Positions 63,851 through 64,000 of a stretch of 64,000 nt of DNA are shown here, in pieces. The position numbers and the translations under genes were made by a program. Source of the stretch: Burkholderiales bacterium (lineage in GTDB: Bacteria; Pseudomonadota; Gammaproteobacteria; Burkholderiales; Ga0077523); the NCBI GenBank assembly GCA_019745565.1, contig JAIESW010000023.1, positions 98,593 through 162,592 of the forward strand. The letters run 5' to 3'. Numbering within the stretch: position 1 is the stretch's first letter; every line of letters begins with the position of its first letter. The notes under the pieces were generated by a model. That model worked only from the letters and a program-made list of their open reading frames with translations. It was not told where the DNA came from and searched no databases.

Positions 63851-64000
63851 CGGCGAGCTAGTTCTCAGGCTTGCGGTGAAGGCTAACCTGCCGTCGGGCA
63901 GGTTAAGCGCAGCGGCCGGAATCACAAGCCGAGGAATCTCGCGAAGTCCGTCACGGTAGAGTGACGGCGAGCTAGTTCTCAGGCTTGCGGTGAAGGCTAA
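63810..64000 (+). repeat. 77-bp perfect direct repeat at the 3' end of glmS
   Basis: Positions 63810-63886 and 63924-64000 are identical over 77 bp (period 114 bp). The first copy includes the last codons and stop of glmS plus 36 nt downstream. The second is an untranslated copy and runs to the window edge, so the true length and number of copies are unknown. Confidence 0.93.
63885..63904 (+). terminator. Hairpin after glmS (possible terminator)
   Basis: Perfect 8-bp stem AACCTGCC / GGCAGGTT with a GTCG loop, 34 nt after the glmS stop and between the two direct-repeat copies. There is no T-tract, so termination is uncertain. Confidence 0.5.

Overview
The window looks like chromosome of a GC-rich proteobacterium, most likely a betaproteobacterium. 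The pointers are the very high GC at third codon positions, a CIRCE-controlled groESL, a DUF485-actP acetate permease pair next to a CBS/DUF294 protein and an exonuclease, and a PEP-CTERM protein with a sigma-54-type promoter. I cannot place it to genus from sequence alone.

Two blocks make up the window. The first (1-45942) is an accessory surface or exoprotein locus, with everything on the minus strand. Transcription order is: an 11,835-codon giant gene (45942-10435), a small PEP-CTERM gene (10283-9657), then a second giant gene (9086 to beyond position 1, at least 3,028 codons). Both giants carry the short N-terminal LEPR-XLL motif and neither has an ordinary Sec signal. The larger one strings together ten two-part PPC-like units, three LamG-like domains, 17 CARDB-like domains, nine Ig-like domains, an Rhs-like segment, a beta-propeller, a candidate serine hydrolase, an intact metzincin zinc site, a cohesin-like domain and two dockerin-like modules. 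The second giant has a repeated alpha/beta module of about 300-400 residues, EF-hand-like loops, about 680 residues of RTX repeats, then propeller-like and beta-helix segments. A plausible reading is a calcium-dependent extracellular matrix or aggregation system sharing its locus with a PEP-CTERM/exosortase substrate. That role is inference: no secretion or sorting genes are visible here.

The second block (46267-64000) is ordinary core genome. On the minus strand it has an NMT1/SsuA-type ABC importer (binding protein, ATPase, permease), tRNA-Phe(GAA) with its own promoter and terminator, a possible operon of CBS/DUF294 protein, DEDDh exonuclease, DUF485 protein and ActP, then groES-groEL behind a CIRCE operator, and one unrecognised gene. 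On the plus strand it has a beta-CASP RNase, DacB/PBP4, glmU and glmS. The last three all serve cell-wall metabolism: UDP-GlcNAc supply and peptidoglycan trimming. The window ends inside a second copy of a 77-bp direct repeat that starts within the last codons of glmS.

Many long open frames opposite the giant genes, up to 5,182 codons, are GC-codon artefacts and are not annotated.
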